From: CAMDPA01 sp965223035
GTDB taxonomy: Bacteria; Pseudomonadota; Alphaproteobacteria; Rhizobiales; Hyphomicrobiaceae
Reading direction: 5' to 3'
NCBI GenBank assembly: GCA_965223035.1
Contig: OZ244980.1
Span: 620,001 to 684,000 of the forward strand
Length of the DNA stretch: 64,000 nucleotides
The notes below the pieces were generated by a model. That model did not search any database, had not been told where the DNA came from, and saw only the letters and a program-made list of their open reading frames with translations. Of this stretch, positions 26,863-35,150 are shown piece after piece (position 1 is the stretch's first letter; every line of letters begins with the position of its first letter). The translations under genes and the position numbers were made by a program.

Positions 26863-27627
26863 ATGGAGCTGCCCAGGACGCCGTCGTTTCGTCTCGACAA
26901 CAAGCGTGCGTTGGTGACCGGCGCTTCGCGCGGGATCGGGCTCGCTTGCGCTGCGGCATTGGCCGAGGCAGGCGCCGAGGTCGTGCTAGCGGCCCGCTCC
27001 AAGGATGAGCTTGAACGCGTCGCCGACGCCATCAAAGCAGCCGGCGGGCGCGCTTTGTCGCTGGTGCTGGACGTGACCGATGAGCCGGTTGCATCTGACG
27101 CCATTGCGCGCAGCGGTCCGTTCGACGTGCTCGTCAACAGCGCCGGCATGGCGCGACCGGCATCGATGTTGGAGGTCGACGCTGCCAACTACGATGCCGT
27201 CATGGGGCTCAACGTCAAGGCCTGCTACTTCGTCGCGCAAACGGTGGCGCGGGGCATGGTGGCGGCCGGCCGCGGCGGCTCGATCATCCACATCTCTTCG
27301 CAGATGGGCCATGTCGGTGGACCGAAGCGAACGGTCTATTGTGCGTCGAAATGGGCGTTGGAGGGGCTCACCAAGGCGATGGCGTTGGAGCTGGCGCAGC
27401 ATCAGATCCGCGTCAACAGCCTAGCGCCGACCTTCATCGAAACCGAGCTGGGCAAGATCAGCTTGTCGGATCCCACGTTCCGCGCCTGGGTGCTGTCCAA
27501 GATCAAGCTGGGGCGGTTGGGTCAGGTGGAGGACCTGATGGGGCCGGTCGTGTTTCTCGCCAGCGACGCATCAGCATTGATGACGGGGTCGTCGCTGCTG
27601 ATCGACGGCGGTTGGACGGCTGAGTAG
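26863..27627 (+). CDS. Short-chain dehydrogenase/reductase (SDR)
   Basis: A 254-residue NAD(P)-dependent oxidoreductase. The cofactor motif TGASRGIGLACAAALAEAG, the NSAG element, the catalytic Ser in IIHISSQMG and the YCASK active site are all intact, and the end LLIDGGWTAE is typical of classical SDRs. It starts at ATG 26863, 27 bp after the HisD-like gene on the same strand, so they probably form an operon. In sulfopropanediol-using bacteria a HisD-like enzyme works with SDR enzymes. The same could hold here but the substrate is not known. Confidence 0.85.
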   Translation: MELPRTPSFRLDNKRALVTGASRGIGLACAAALAEAGAEVVLAARSKDELERVADAIKAAGGRALSLVLDVTDEPVASDAIARSGPFDVLVNSAGMARPASMLEVDAANYDAVMGLNVKACYFVAQTVARGMVAAGRGGSIIHISSQMGHVGGPKRTVYCASKWALEGLTKAMALELAQHQIRVNSLAPTFIETELGKISLSDPTFRAWVLSKIKLGRLGQVEDLMGPVVFLASDASALMTGSSLLIDGGWTAE

Positions 27628-27756
27628 GATGGCCATGGTTGCGCGCTACGGCGACGATGGCGTATGCCGATGATCATCACCAAAGTTGCGGTCAATTGAT
27701 CATGCGCTACCAGCTTAGCCTCAATTGATCCGCTCGTTGCAAGGGCCGATAAACGC

Positions 27757-28527
27757 ATGTCGGGAGTTGTCATGTCACGTAGAGCGCTGTTGGTACTGGG
27801 CATTGCCGCAGCGTCCTATGTCGTGGCCAATCATGTCGGAGTATACGCACAGCGCTCTGAGCGTCCCGCGCTCAGCGAGACCCGCATTGTCGGCGGCGTG
27901 CCTGGGCGGTTTGACTATTATGCACTGGTTATGTCGTGGAGCCCGACCCACTGCGCCACGACCCGACCACGGCGCAACGACACGCAGTGCAATCGCCGGG
28001 ACGGCAAGCGCTTTTCCTTTATCCTGCATGGCTTGTGGCCGCAGTACGAGCGCGGGTACCCGCAATCCTGCCCGACCGGGAAACGGCCGTTCGTGCCCAA
28101 CGCGACGATCGACAGCATGATGGACGTCATGCCCAGCCGTGGTCTGATCATCCATGAATATCGCAAGCACGGCGTGTGCTCCGGGCTTGGACCGGAGGGC
28201 TATTACAAGCTGGCTCGACACCTATACGGAAAGATCACCATCCCTCGGCGATTCGTGTCGCCGACGAAGAATCAAATGATCGATCGACAAGCGGTGGTCG
28301 ACGCGTTTGTCGCCGCCAACCCGGGGCTCAAGCCCGACATGATCGCGGTCAGCTGTGGCCGGGCGGGCAGTCGGCTCAAAGAGGTGCGCATTTGCTTCTC
28401 GCGGGTGGGGCGGTTGCGCAAGTGTGGGTTCAACGAGAGCCGGCGTCGTTTATGTCGTTCCGACCGGGTGTACGTTCCACCGATCCGTGTCGGCCGCACG
28501 AATCAGCGCAGGCCGCGCCGCAACTAG
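27757..28527 (+). CDS. Secreted ribonuclease T2
   Basis: Periplasmic or secreted RNase that cuts single-stranded RNA through 2',3'-cyclic phosphates. After a signal peptide (about residues 1-31, RALLVLGIAAASYVVANHVG) the 256-residue protein shows both active-site segments: FSFILHGLWPQYERGYPQSC (CAS I) and IIHEYRKHGVCSG (CAS II), with both His and the Glu in place. Paired cysteines suit an oxidised compartment. ATG 27757 or ATG 27772 could start the protein. Both give a usable signal peptide. A basic 15-residue tail ends it. It stands alone. Confidence 0.9.
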   Translation: MSGVVMSRRALLVLGIAAASYVVANHVGVYAQRSERPALSETRIVGGVPGRFDYYALVMSWSPTHCATTRPRRNDTQCNRRDGKRFSFILHGLWPQYERGYPQSCPTGKRPFVPNATIDSMMDVMPSRGLIIHEYRKHGVCSGLGPEGYYKLARHLYGKITIPRRFVSPTKNQMIDRQAVVDAFVAANPGLKPDMIAVSCGRAGSRLKEVRICFSRVGRLRKCGFNESRRRLCRSDRVYVPPIRVGRTNQRRPRRN

Positions 28528-28886
28528 ATCCTGTCCGGCCGAGGCGGCATCGCCGTACCGGCCTGCTCCTGCGCCGGCCACCCCCACAAGCGCGCCCGCC
28601 ATCGTGCGACAATCGGCGGCCAGGCGCACCAGAAGCCACTGTCCGATCAAGCCCTTACATCCATCAATTGAGGTGAGAGAAACCCGCTTCAATAGCGACA
28701 AATCACAGTTACAACTTGCGCGTTGCGCGATCGCAACATGGGCTTGAAAAAGCTCCGTACTCAAATTGAATCCTTGATAGTAATGGTTTCGTGCACCCAT
28801 AATCGAGAGCTGGAGTTGACGGATTCTAAGCGAGAGGTTGATTGAATTCTCCATCGCATCCCTTTGATTTGCGACCGTCAAGTTCG

Positions 28887-28922
28887 TTGGATTGACAACT
28901 ACTTCATTGGATTGACAACTAC
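28887..28922. promoter_or_regulatory. Direct repeat with two TTGACA boxes before autotransporter
   Basis: Two copies of TTGGATTGACAACTAC with a 20-bp period, two DNA turns apart, about 105-140 bp before ATG 29026. This spacing suits a pair of sites for a DNA-binding protein. Neither TTGACA has a good -10 box at 16-18 bp. Confidence 0.4.
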
Positions 28923-28972
28923 AATGTGTGGCTTGCAGTGTGTGGCGTGTGATGAATGATGAATTATATTAC

Positions 28973-28978
28973 TATAAT
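28973..28978 (+). promoter_or_regulatory. -10 box of the autotransporter gene
   Basis: A perfect TATAAT, 47 bp before ATG 29026, in an AT-rich tract. The predicted -35 position (around 28950) reads TGATGA, a weak match. Confidence 0.4.
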
Positions 28979-29025
28979 ATTTGTCTTTTCCAAATGCAAT
29001 ACTTCGCACGGGGGTTGTTGTTAAA

Positions 29026-31041
29026 ATGAATTATGAATTGGACTATCGAAATATTTGCCGCTTCCGACTGCAAAGATCCGCATACAGATTGTCGCACACA
29101 CACAGATTGTCGTTCGCACACAGAGTGTTGTTATTTCGTGCGGGTGCGCTCACGTCGTTCGTCGCTACCGGACTTGTGATTGGTGTTTTAGGGACGGGGG
29201 CCGCGGCGCAAAGTAGATGCCCTGGGTCCGTTGAAGGTGGGCGCACGGTCGGAATGCAGACCATCGGTGGTGGAGACAGCTGCGTTATTGAAAAGGGCGC
29301 CGCGGTACAGGTCGATGGTATGGGACCAAATGGACAGAGCCAATCCGGCATCATGGCCATCGGGGACGGGACGCGCATTGTCAATCGCGGCGCGATCTCG
29401 ACGGTGGGAATCAGCAATGAGGGCATCTTCGCCGGTAGTCATGGTTACATCGCCAATTTCGGATCGATTACCACGTCAAGCGAGGATGCGTCCGCAATCA
29501 TCGCCGGCTCGAACAATGTTATAATCAATCGCGGAACGCTGCGGACGTCCGGGGATTTTGCCAATGGCATCAGGGCGCAGCACAACAACAAAATCGTCAA
29601 CAGCGGACAGATCGTCACGACGGGTCGCTATTCGACGGCGATTGACGCTCGACGGAACACCCACATTCTCAACAGCGGTCTGATCAAGGCTACGGGCCCG
29701 GGCACAGTGGCAATCGCCATGGATGGTGGCACCAATGTTTTGACGTTATTGCCCGGCGCGCGCGTGATCGGAAATCTTGCCTTGCTGGGGGGTGGTCACG
29801 ACACGTATCAGTTTCGCAATCGTGTCAGCACAGTTCTGACAACGCGTTACGGGGGCCCGCCGGAAGCGGTCGACACCGGCGGCCTTCCGTATGTGGTGGC
29901 CGATCGCACGGTGGCGGTGCTGGATCCGAGCGGATTCGGTCACCAATCGAGTATGCTGGCCGATTTGACCGGTGCAATCTTTAACTCGGTGCAGGCGCGG
30001 CTTGCCAGCGGGTCCGGAGGTGCCGCGGCGATGCCGCTCGGAGGTGCAGGTGCCGCGGCGATGCCGCTCGGAGGTGCCGTGGGCGGCCAGTTTGCGACCA
30101 TCGATATAGGGCCCGGGGAAGGGCAGCCGGCCCGCTCCAACTTGGGCCTGGGCTCGGTCGCTGGCAGCCAGGCAGGCGCGGCCCGGAGCGGGATCGCACT
30201 GTGGGCGCAGGCATTTGGAGGCTCACGCGACGCTGATGGGCGCGCGGGCAAAGTTGGTGTCGCCGATGGCGCCACCCATAGGCTTTATGGCGGAATCGCC
30301 GGTTTGGACGCCGTCGTCGCTCAGCGCGTGCGGATCGGCGCGTTTGGCGGCGCGTCACGCTCTAAGTTGGCGGTCAATACGGATGTCGCTCTCGCCGACG
30401 CCCGGCAGCACATCAAGACGAACAGTACATTTGGCGGCGTCTATGCCAGTTATGGTCAGGCGGGGTGGTTCGCGCATCTGATGCTGACAGCGGGAAAGTC
30501 CGATTACACGAAATCCCGCACCGTGATCTACAACCTGACGCCGACAGGCGAGCAGCGCGCCACCGGCAGCTTCGACGGTACGTTCGTTTCGCCGGAGTTA
30601 ACCGCGGGGGCCAGCATCAAGGTTGCCGGTGTCACGATCGTACCCAGCGCGCGCCTGCGCTACGCTCATCTGTCACTGAAGGGCTACACGGAAACCGGTG
30701 CGGTCGCGCCGATCAGCGTGGGGAGCCGCGATATCTCTGTGTGGGTGGGCCGGGCCCAACTGGCGTTTCCGATGGTCGTGGCAGGCCTCAAAGCGCAACC
30801 GCGATTTGGCATCGAGGCGATGAGCGGGGGCGATGGAACGGTGTCCGCGGTGATGCTCGGCCAGACGGTCAGTTTCGAGCCGAGTTCGCCACGTGATCGC
30901 GTCACGGGCTTTGTTGGCTTGACCCTTTCGGCGCACCTTGCTGGAAGCCTGTCGTTGTTCGCCGATGGCGAGGTGCATGCGGCCAGGTTCAACAGGACCG
31001 CGCGCGCTGAGGGGCGTGCCGGACTAAAGTTGAGGTTTTGA
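29026..31041 (+). CDS. Autotransporter (type V secretion) outer membrane protein
   Basis: A 671-residue autotransporter. A long signal region of about 60 residues precedes the AAAQSRCPG cut site, with a basic His-rich part before the hydrophobic core. The passenger domain is a short beta-helix of degenerate 20-residue turns (RGAISTVGISNEGIFAGSHG, then NFGSITTSSEDASAIIAGSN and NRGTLRTSGDFANGIRAQHN). A Gly/Ala linker holds a near-perfect duplication of AAMPLGGAG. The C-terminal 270 residues form the beta-barrel (GIALWAQAFGGSRDADGRAG) and end in LKLRF with the terminal Phe. I chose ATG 29026. The upstream frame from TTG 28981 would overlap the -10 box region. Role of the passenger is unknown, possibly adhesion. 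Confidence 0.88.
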   Translation: MNYELDYRNICRFRLQRSAYRLSHTHRLSFAHRVLLFRAGALTSFVATGLVIGVLGTGAAAQSRCPGSVEGGRTVGMQTIGGGDSCVIEKGAAVQVDGMGPNGQSQSGIMAIGDGTRIVNRGAISTVGISNEGIFAGSHGYIANFGSITTSSEDASAIIAGSNNVIINRGTLRTSGDFANGIRAQHNNKIVNSGQIVTTGRYSTAIDARRNTHILNSGLIKATGPGTVAIAMDGGTNVLTLLPGARVIGNLALLGGGHDTYQFRNRVSTVLTTRYGGPPEAVDTGGLPYVVADRTVAVLDPSGFGHQSSMLADLTGAIFNSVQARLASGSGGAAAMPLGGAGAAAMPLGGAVGGQFATIDIGPGEGQPARSNLGLGSVAGSQAGAARSGIALWAQAFGGSRDADGRAGKVGVADGATHRLYGGIAGLDAVVAQRVRIGAFGGASRSKLAVNTDVALADARQHIKTNSTFGGVYASYGQAGWFAHLMLTAGKSDYTKSRTVIYNLTPTGEQRATGSFDGTFVSPELTAGASIKVAGVTIVPSARLRYAHLSLKGYTETGAVAPISVGSRDISVWVGRAQLAFPMVVAGLKAQPRFGIEAMSGGDGTVSAVMLGQTVSFEPSSPRDRVTGFVGLTLSAHLAGSLSLFADGEVHAARFNRTARAEGRAGLKLRF

Positions 31042-31069
31042 GCGGGGTCCGCTACCGTGCAAATGATTC

Positions 31070-31096
31070 GCCGGCCGTCGGGTACGAGCGGCCGGC
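31070..31096 (+). terminator. Hairpin after autotransporter gene
   Basis: GCCGGCCG (31070-31077) and CGGCCGGC (31089-31096) form an 8-bp stem 29 bp after the stop codon. No run of T follows, so it may stop transcription only weakly or stabilise the mRNA end. Confidence 0.4.
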
Positions 31097-32215
31097 CTTG
31101 AAGCAGCGCTACCGGGGCTTAAACAACACTGTTCTTCATTAGCATCGTCTTAATCATCCCGAATCATACTGGCGCAATTCGGTGGTTGTCGGCGATCGCT
31201 TCGCAGCGCGGAGGGTGACGTCGCGCGCTTCGGTGCGGTTGCAAGCCCAAAAGATCCTTGCTCGCAGGTGGTCTGCGGCTGAGAACGCCAGCGCCCAAAT
31301 CATCACGATGTCGGCCGAGCCGGCCCCCAAAGACAGCACGATTTTGATTGCCAAGGTACAGATGACCTCAACTCTACCACGGAACATCAGTAGCACCTTC
31401 TGCGGCGCGCAAGCACGGGGCGGCGTGGACTTTGGCCGTCCAATTTCCCGCGATCGCTTCATGTTGCCGGCACGTATTGCCAGTGTCGCGCAGCTCAATG
31501 CGCCGCTTCGACGAGGCCACCTGCTGGCGCCGTTAGCGCACGAGGATCGGCCGACCAGTCGACAGGCCCGACAGGGCGCCAGGGCCGCCCGCGTGGCCGG
31601 CAGGCGGGGTTGGCATGCGGCTTCGCCCGTCAAGCCGGCACGATCCGCGCTGATCCTCCAACTGGTCGATCGCAAGGCGAATTTCGCGGACCTGAGCGAG
31701 CGCATCGCGCGCGCCAAAGCCGCGGCCCATTGAACGCCGGCCTCCGGCAACTTGCGACGATGAGTTGGAACCGTGACGGGTCCAATTTGGCCTGATGGGG
31801 TCGAGCGCTGGGCAACGCGGCGAAGGCGGATGTGGCCTCAATACAGAAACCCGCAATGACCGCGTCCAAACCCATCTGCGATGGGTGGGCATGCGGGCGC
31901 AAGATTATCGGACGTCACCGGAGCAGGTTGCGCTCCACTCTCAGAGCGATCATCTTTGCGCCTTCAATCGGAACCGGCTTTGCGGTTCCGATTTAAGGCG
32001 CGATGATCTAACCCGCAACCGGATTGTTGAACTCCGCCGCCGGCGCTCTGGGCCCGTTTCGCGAGTTGCATAGGTGGATGGCCCCGGCATCGAAACCGAT
32101 CGGCGGGCCGACTTGCGTTGCACAGGACGGGGGTTCGTGGCACCACTCGGCCCACCGTTCGAACGGCGTCAACGTGGCCGGGAGACCATAATATGGCATC
32201 GAGCTCTGCAACGGT
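31097..32215. other. Long region without a convincing gene
   Basis: About 1.1 kb between the autotransporter and a degenerate SDR gene. Overlapping open frames exist on both strands (for example 31182-31733 plus and 31154-31750 minus), but no known domain was recognised in either. The segment near 31640-31733 reads as a plausible helix on both strands (LVDRKANFADLSERIARAKA on plus), so a small gene or decayed gene is possible. A palindromic element copy lies at 31921-32008. Confidence 0.4.
31921..32008. repeat. TA-flanked palindromic element, degenerate left end (locus 5)
   Basis: Right part is typical (AGAGCGATCATCTTTGCGCC to GGCGCGATGATC before TA at 32009-32010), with a shortened inner palindrome GGAACCGGCTTTGCGGTTCC. 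The left end (GAGCAGGTTGCGCTCCACTC) is worn and has no TA. Confidence 0.75.
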
Positions 32216-32983
32216 ATGACAGCGGCCCTCATCATCGGCGCCAGAGAGGCGATCGCGGGCGCGCTCGTGCGTCGGCTGGCCGAACGCTGCCGGTTGGTGT
32301 TGCTGGTGAGCAATAACGGCGATGGTCCGGACGTCGGACCGTCGGGAGCGAACACGGGCGCCGGCGCAAGCATTGTCCCGCTGGCGGTGGACCCGAGGCC
32401 GGACGGGGATCCGGCTGAGATCGCCGGTCACATGATCGACCAAGCGCATGCCGTCGCAGATGATCTTGACCTGGTTGTCAATGTTGCCCGGCCGGGCGAT
32501 CTCGAGGCCGCCGACACGGACGCCGCTGCCGCGGTGCGCCGTCACCTCCTGAACAACGCCGTGGCTCCCGTCATCGCGACGCTACGGTTCGCGGCCGGTC
32601 TGTCTCCCGGCCGGCTTGGTCACGTGATCAACGTCATCGACCCGCAGGCTGGCCGAGCGAGCGCAGACCATGTTGGGTTTGGCTTGAGCCAGGTGTCGCT
32701 CGCCGCAGCCACGCGGGAGCTGGCCAGCGCGCTCGCGCCCCGAGTTCGGGTCAATGCGATCGCCGCGGACTTGATCGCGCGGGCCGAAGGATCGGGTCGG
32801 ACCGGCACCGGGCGGCCGGGCGAGCGGTCGCCGTTGGCGGCGGCGCCGGGTGGCAGCGGTCAGATCGCACGCAGCGTGGCGCACGCGGCCGACTATTTGT
32901 GCCAAACGCCCTCAATCACCGGCATGACGATCAATGTGGGGGGCGCTGGAGCCGTCGCTGGCCCACCCTGGCGGGGCCTCTGA
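32216..32983 (+). CDS. SDR-family protein without catalytic Tyr-Lys pair
   Basis: A 255-residue protein with the SDR fold: a Rossmann start MTAALIIGAREAIAGALVRR, the region DLVVNVARPGD where most SDRs have NNAG, and an end SITGMTINVGGAG like the SDR C-terminus. The expected YxxxK is replaced by HVGFGLSQVSLAAATRELA, so Tyr is Gly or Phe and Lys is Gln. The glycine-rich TGxxxGIG is also changed (IGAREAIAG). It is therefore probably not an active reductase. Its place before folB, where alphaproteobacteria often carry a FolM-like SDR, suggests descent from that gene or a folate-linked role. It could be a decaying gene, but the frame is fully open. Confidence 0.65.
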   Translation: MTAALIIGAREAIAGALVRRLAERCRLVLLVSNNGDGPDVGPSGANTGAGASIVPLAVDPRPDGDPAEIAGHMIDQAHAVADDLDLVVNVARPGDLEAADTDAAAAVRRHLLNNAVAPVIATLRFAAGLSPGRLGHVINVIDPQAGRASADHVGFGLSQVSLAAATRELASALAPRVRVNAIAADLIARAEGSGRTGTGRPGERSPLAAAPGGSGQIARSVAHAADYLCQTPSITGMTINVGGAGAVAGPPWRGL

Positions 32984-33042
32984 CCGCGTGGTTTTAGCGG
33001 CGGCGTTCGGTTGCTTGCACTTGGGAGTTTCAGTGTTGGCTA

Positions 33043-33115
33043 GAGCAACCTGCCTTAAATCGGAACCGGCGCAATTGGAATCGGCGTTGCGGTTCCGATT
33101 TAAGGCGCGATGATC
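33043..33115. repeat. TA-flanked palindromic element, hybrid 73-bp form (locus 6)
   Basis: Flanked by TA at 33041-33042 and 33116-33117. The left end is GAGCAACCTGCC and the right end GGCGCGATGATC, joined through the larger palindrome centre (GGCGCAATTGGAATCGGCG). It is the simplest complete form, 58 bp before folB. Confidence 0.88.
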
Positions 33116-33173
33116 TAGCCAAGCATGTGCTATCTCTCAGTGAGTACAATGGGCGGTTCAATAGGACATCGGA

Positions 33174-33566
33174 ATGCGTGAAGACGTTGAGCAAGCGGCC
33201 AAGGTGGTGTCACGGCGCGTTTTCATCGATCGCTACGAACTGATGGGGCGGGTCGGCGTCTACGAGCGGGAGCGGCGCTACGAACAAAGGCTCGTCGTGT
33301 CGTTGGAGTTGGACGTGATCGACCGTTACGACGGTTCCACCGATAAGCTTGCCTCGGTGTACAACTATGAGCATGCGATCAATCTGGTGACGGCGGTTGT
33401 TGATAGCGGGCATTTCAACTTGTTGGAGACGCTTGCGGAGCGGATTGCCGAGGCTTGCCTTGAGGATGCGGATGTTGTGTTTGCCCGCGTGCGCATCGCC
33501 AAGCCCGACGTGTTGATCGCCTGTCGATCGGTGGGAATCGAGATTGAGCGTGATCGCCGCCGGTAA
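33174..33566 (+). CDS. folB: Dihydroneopterin aldolase
   Basis: Folate-pathway enzyme that splits 7,8-dihydroneopterin to 6-hydroxymethyl-dihydropterin and glycolaldehyde, acting as a cytoplasmic octamer. The 130-residue protein shows RRVFIDRYELMGRVGVYERE with the substrate Glu, ASVYNYEHAINLVTAVVDSG, the signature HFNLLETLAERIAEACLEDA and ARVRIAKPDVL with the catalytic Lys. Length is normal. ATG 33174 is the first in-frame start. The only upstream features are a palindromic element and the dead SDR gene. It is convergent with an SDR of the pteridine-reductase type. Confidence 0.92.
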   Translation: MREDVEQAAKVVSRRVFIDRYELMGRVGVYERERRYEQRLVVSLELDVIDRYDGSTDKLASVYNYEHAINLVTAVVDSGHFNLLETLAERIAEACLEDADVVFARVRIAKPDVLIACRSVGIEIERDRRR

Positions 33567-33694
33567 ATCGCTGCCGCTGGCGGCTCGATCAGGTGATCGG
33601 CTGACGACCGATGCATGTTGCCTCGTTCGCGGCTTCTCACCGTCGGGCGCTGCATCTGGGCCGGCGTTGAAACTCCAGCACGCCGACAACGCGG

Positions 33695-34513
33695 TCACCT
33701 GGCGGTGCCGAAGAAGGCGAAGTCACGGTCGCGGCTGACGAGGCTGGCACCGCCGTCAACCAACAACACCGATCCGTTGGCAGCCTCGCCCGTGAGCAGA
33801 AATTCAATGCTACGATCAATGTCGTCAGGCGTCGGGCTGAGGCCGAGCGGTACTGTTTTTTGCGCGGCGCGGAAGTCGGCCTCACTTTGGCCTGTCGCGG
33901 GGAGCGTCAGGCCGGGCGCCAATCCATAGAACTTGACGCGGTCAGGCTGCTCGATCGCGCACATCTTGGTAAACATGTCGAGGGCAGCTTTGCAGACCGT
34001 ATAGGTCAGGTGATCGCGGTAGGGGCGGTAGACCTTCTGGTCCAGCATGAAGATCACAACACCACCTGCGGCCGCCTCGTCCAAACTCCGGCATACGGTG
34101 GACGTGAGCAGCATCGGCGCGAGCAGATTGACGTTGATCGTGCGCATCATCGAAGGCAACTCGAGCGTCTTCAGGCAGTCCCAATCGAAAACACCGGCAT
34201 TGTTGACCAGTCCATAGACTGGCGTCGGGCAGGCGTCGACGATCGACTGAAACATTTCCGGATCGGGAGCGAGCAGATCGGCTAAGGCCAAGCGGCAGGC
34301 CACACCATGGCGGGCCTCCAGCTGCGACTTGAAGTCTGCAAGACTCTGGGAGTCGGTGAGAGCGGGGTCCGAGTAGGTGGCGAGAATGTCAAATCCGCGC
34401 TTGGCGAACACCGCGCTGATGCGACGTCCCAGCCGACGCGTTCCGCCGGTGATGATGACGGTGCGGTGCCGATTGTGGACGGGTGGTGCGGTAACGTGGT
34501 CTGAGGCGGCCAT
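33695..34513 (-). CDS. SDR oxidoreductase, pteridine-reductase (FolM) type
   Basis: A 272-residue NADPH-dependent SDR. The cofactor motif is TGGTRRLGRRISAVFAKRG. The Arg-Arg after it is the mark of pteridine reductases and FolM, which reduce dihydrofolate or dihydromonapterin. NNAG is present (VNNAGVFDW) and the active site is YTVCK. The C-terminal GLAPGLTLP loop and LLVDGGASL also fit. The neighbour folB, convergent and 128 bp away, supports a pterin or folate role. I chose ATG 34513 with AGGA seven bases upstream. ATG 34561 would add 16 unconserved residues. Confidence 0.82.
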   Translation of the reverse strand: MAASDHVTAPPVHNRHRTVIITGGTRRLGRRISAVFAKRGFDILATYSDPALTDSQSLADFKSQLEARHGVACRLALADLLAPDPEMFQSIVDACPTPVYGLVNNAGVFDWDCLKTLELPSMMRTINVNLLAPMLLTSTVCRSLDEAAAGGVVIFMLDQKVYRPYRDHLTYTVCKAALDMFTKMCAIEQPDRVKFYGLAPGLTLPATGQSEADFRAAQKTVPLGLSPTPDDIDRSIEFLLTGEAANGSVLLVDGGASLVSRDRDFAFFGTAR

Positions 34514-34586
34514 TGCTTCATCCTGGCTCCGCTCAAAAGCGCACAACTTATGATTGTGCACGTCGGCGTATCGCGTTTCAGCGCTA

Positions 34587-34737
34587 GAGCAACTTTCTGC
34601 CTGTGATCGGAATCGGAACGATCCCGATCAAAGGCAGAAGGTTGCTCTACACTTTAAGAGCGATCATCTTTGCGCCTTAAATCGGAACCGGCGCAATTGG
34701 AATCGGCGTTGCGGTTCCGATTTAAGGCGCGATGATC
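34587..34737. repeat. TA-flanked palindromic element, full composite 151 bp (locus 7)
   Basis: Between TA at 34585-34586 and TA at 34738-34739. The left unit starts GAGCAACTTTCTGCC, the joint is GTTGCTCTACACTTTAAG, and the right unit ends GGCGCGATGATC. It lies upstream of the pteridine-reductase-like gene. Confidence 0.88.
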
Positions 34738-34739
34738 TA

Positions 34740-35150
34740 GCTGGACCCATCCCACTCACCAGCCCGGCCGCCCCTGGCACGCCCGTTTGGGTCGCCGGCC
34801 GGAAGCGCGGGCCGGCACGGTGGTTCTGCGGTTAGCGGCTTGATCTAGCAGCGTCCCCGTCGTTCGTCATTAGCGCACGGTTTGCGGCGCGCGCGGCTCC
34901 AGACGGCGATCGATGTCGGTGAATGGGAGGAGCTGCAACAGTTCGAATTGGGTTACGCCATAATTCCTCCCCGGCGTCCCCTAATTGGTGCCCAGAAGCT
35001 GCCTATAGATGACCGGGCGGGGACACATGCCATGCTTCGCGTAAAGGGATTGTTAACCGATGTCTAAGTAGAAATGGTTAACCAGCCGGAAATCCTAAAG
35101 AGCGCGTTCCCTGGTGTTGAGGTTTGAACCACGCCAGCTCGGGTGATGTT
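34740..35150. other. Intergenic region before first glucosaminidase-like gene
   Basis: 410 bp with no convincing gene. The first 90 bp are GC-rich with inverted repeats (CCGGCCGGAAGCGCGGGCCGG) and may be a worn family B repeat. From 35040 the DNA is more AT-rich (AAAGGGATTGTTAACCGATG, then AGAAATGGTTAACCAGCCGG). It holds two GTTAACC sites about 27 bp apart and probably the promoter for the gene at 35151. Confidence 0.4.

Larger units (their letters stand above)
28528..29025. other. AT-rich intergenic region upstream of autotransporter gene
   Basis: The first 110 bp carry a weak GC-rich family B match (28530-28610). From about 28640 the DNA is clearly more AT-rich than its surroundings. A 16-bp direct repeat TTGGATTGACAACTAC occurs at 28887-28902 and 28907-28922, each holding a TTGACA. 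A good -10 box TATAAT lies at 28973-28978, but no -35 box is at the right distance. A minus-strand frame at 28450-28881 is open but not convincing as a gene. Confidence 0.5.

Noticed and set aside
28450..28881. Minus-strand frame MENSINLSLRIRQLQLSIMG
   Set aside because: The first 40 residues look like protein, but the rest runs into antisense of a GC-rich repeat and the end of the RNase gene region. There is no ribosome site or similarity.
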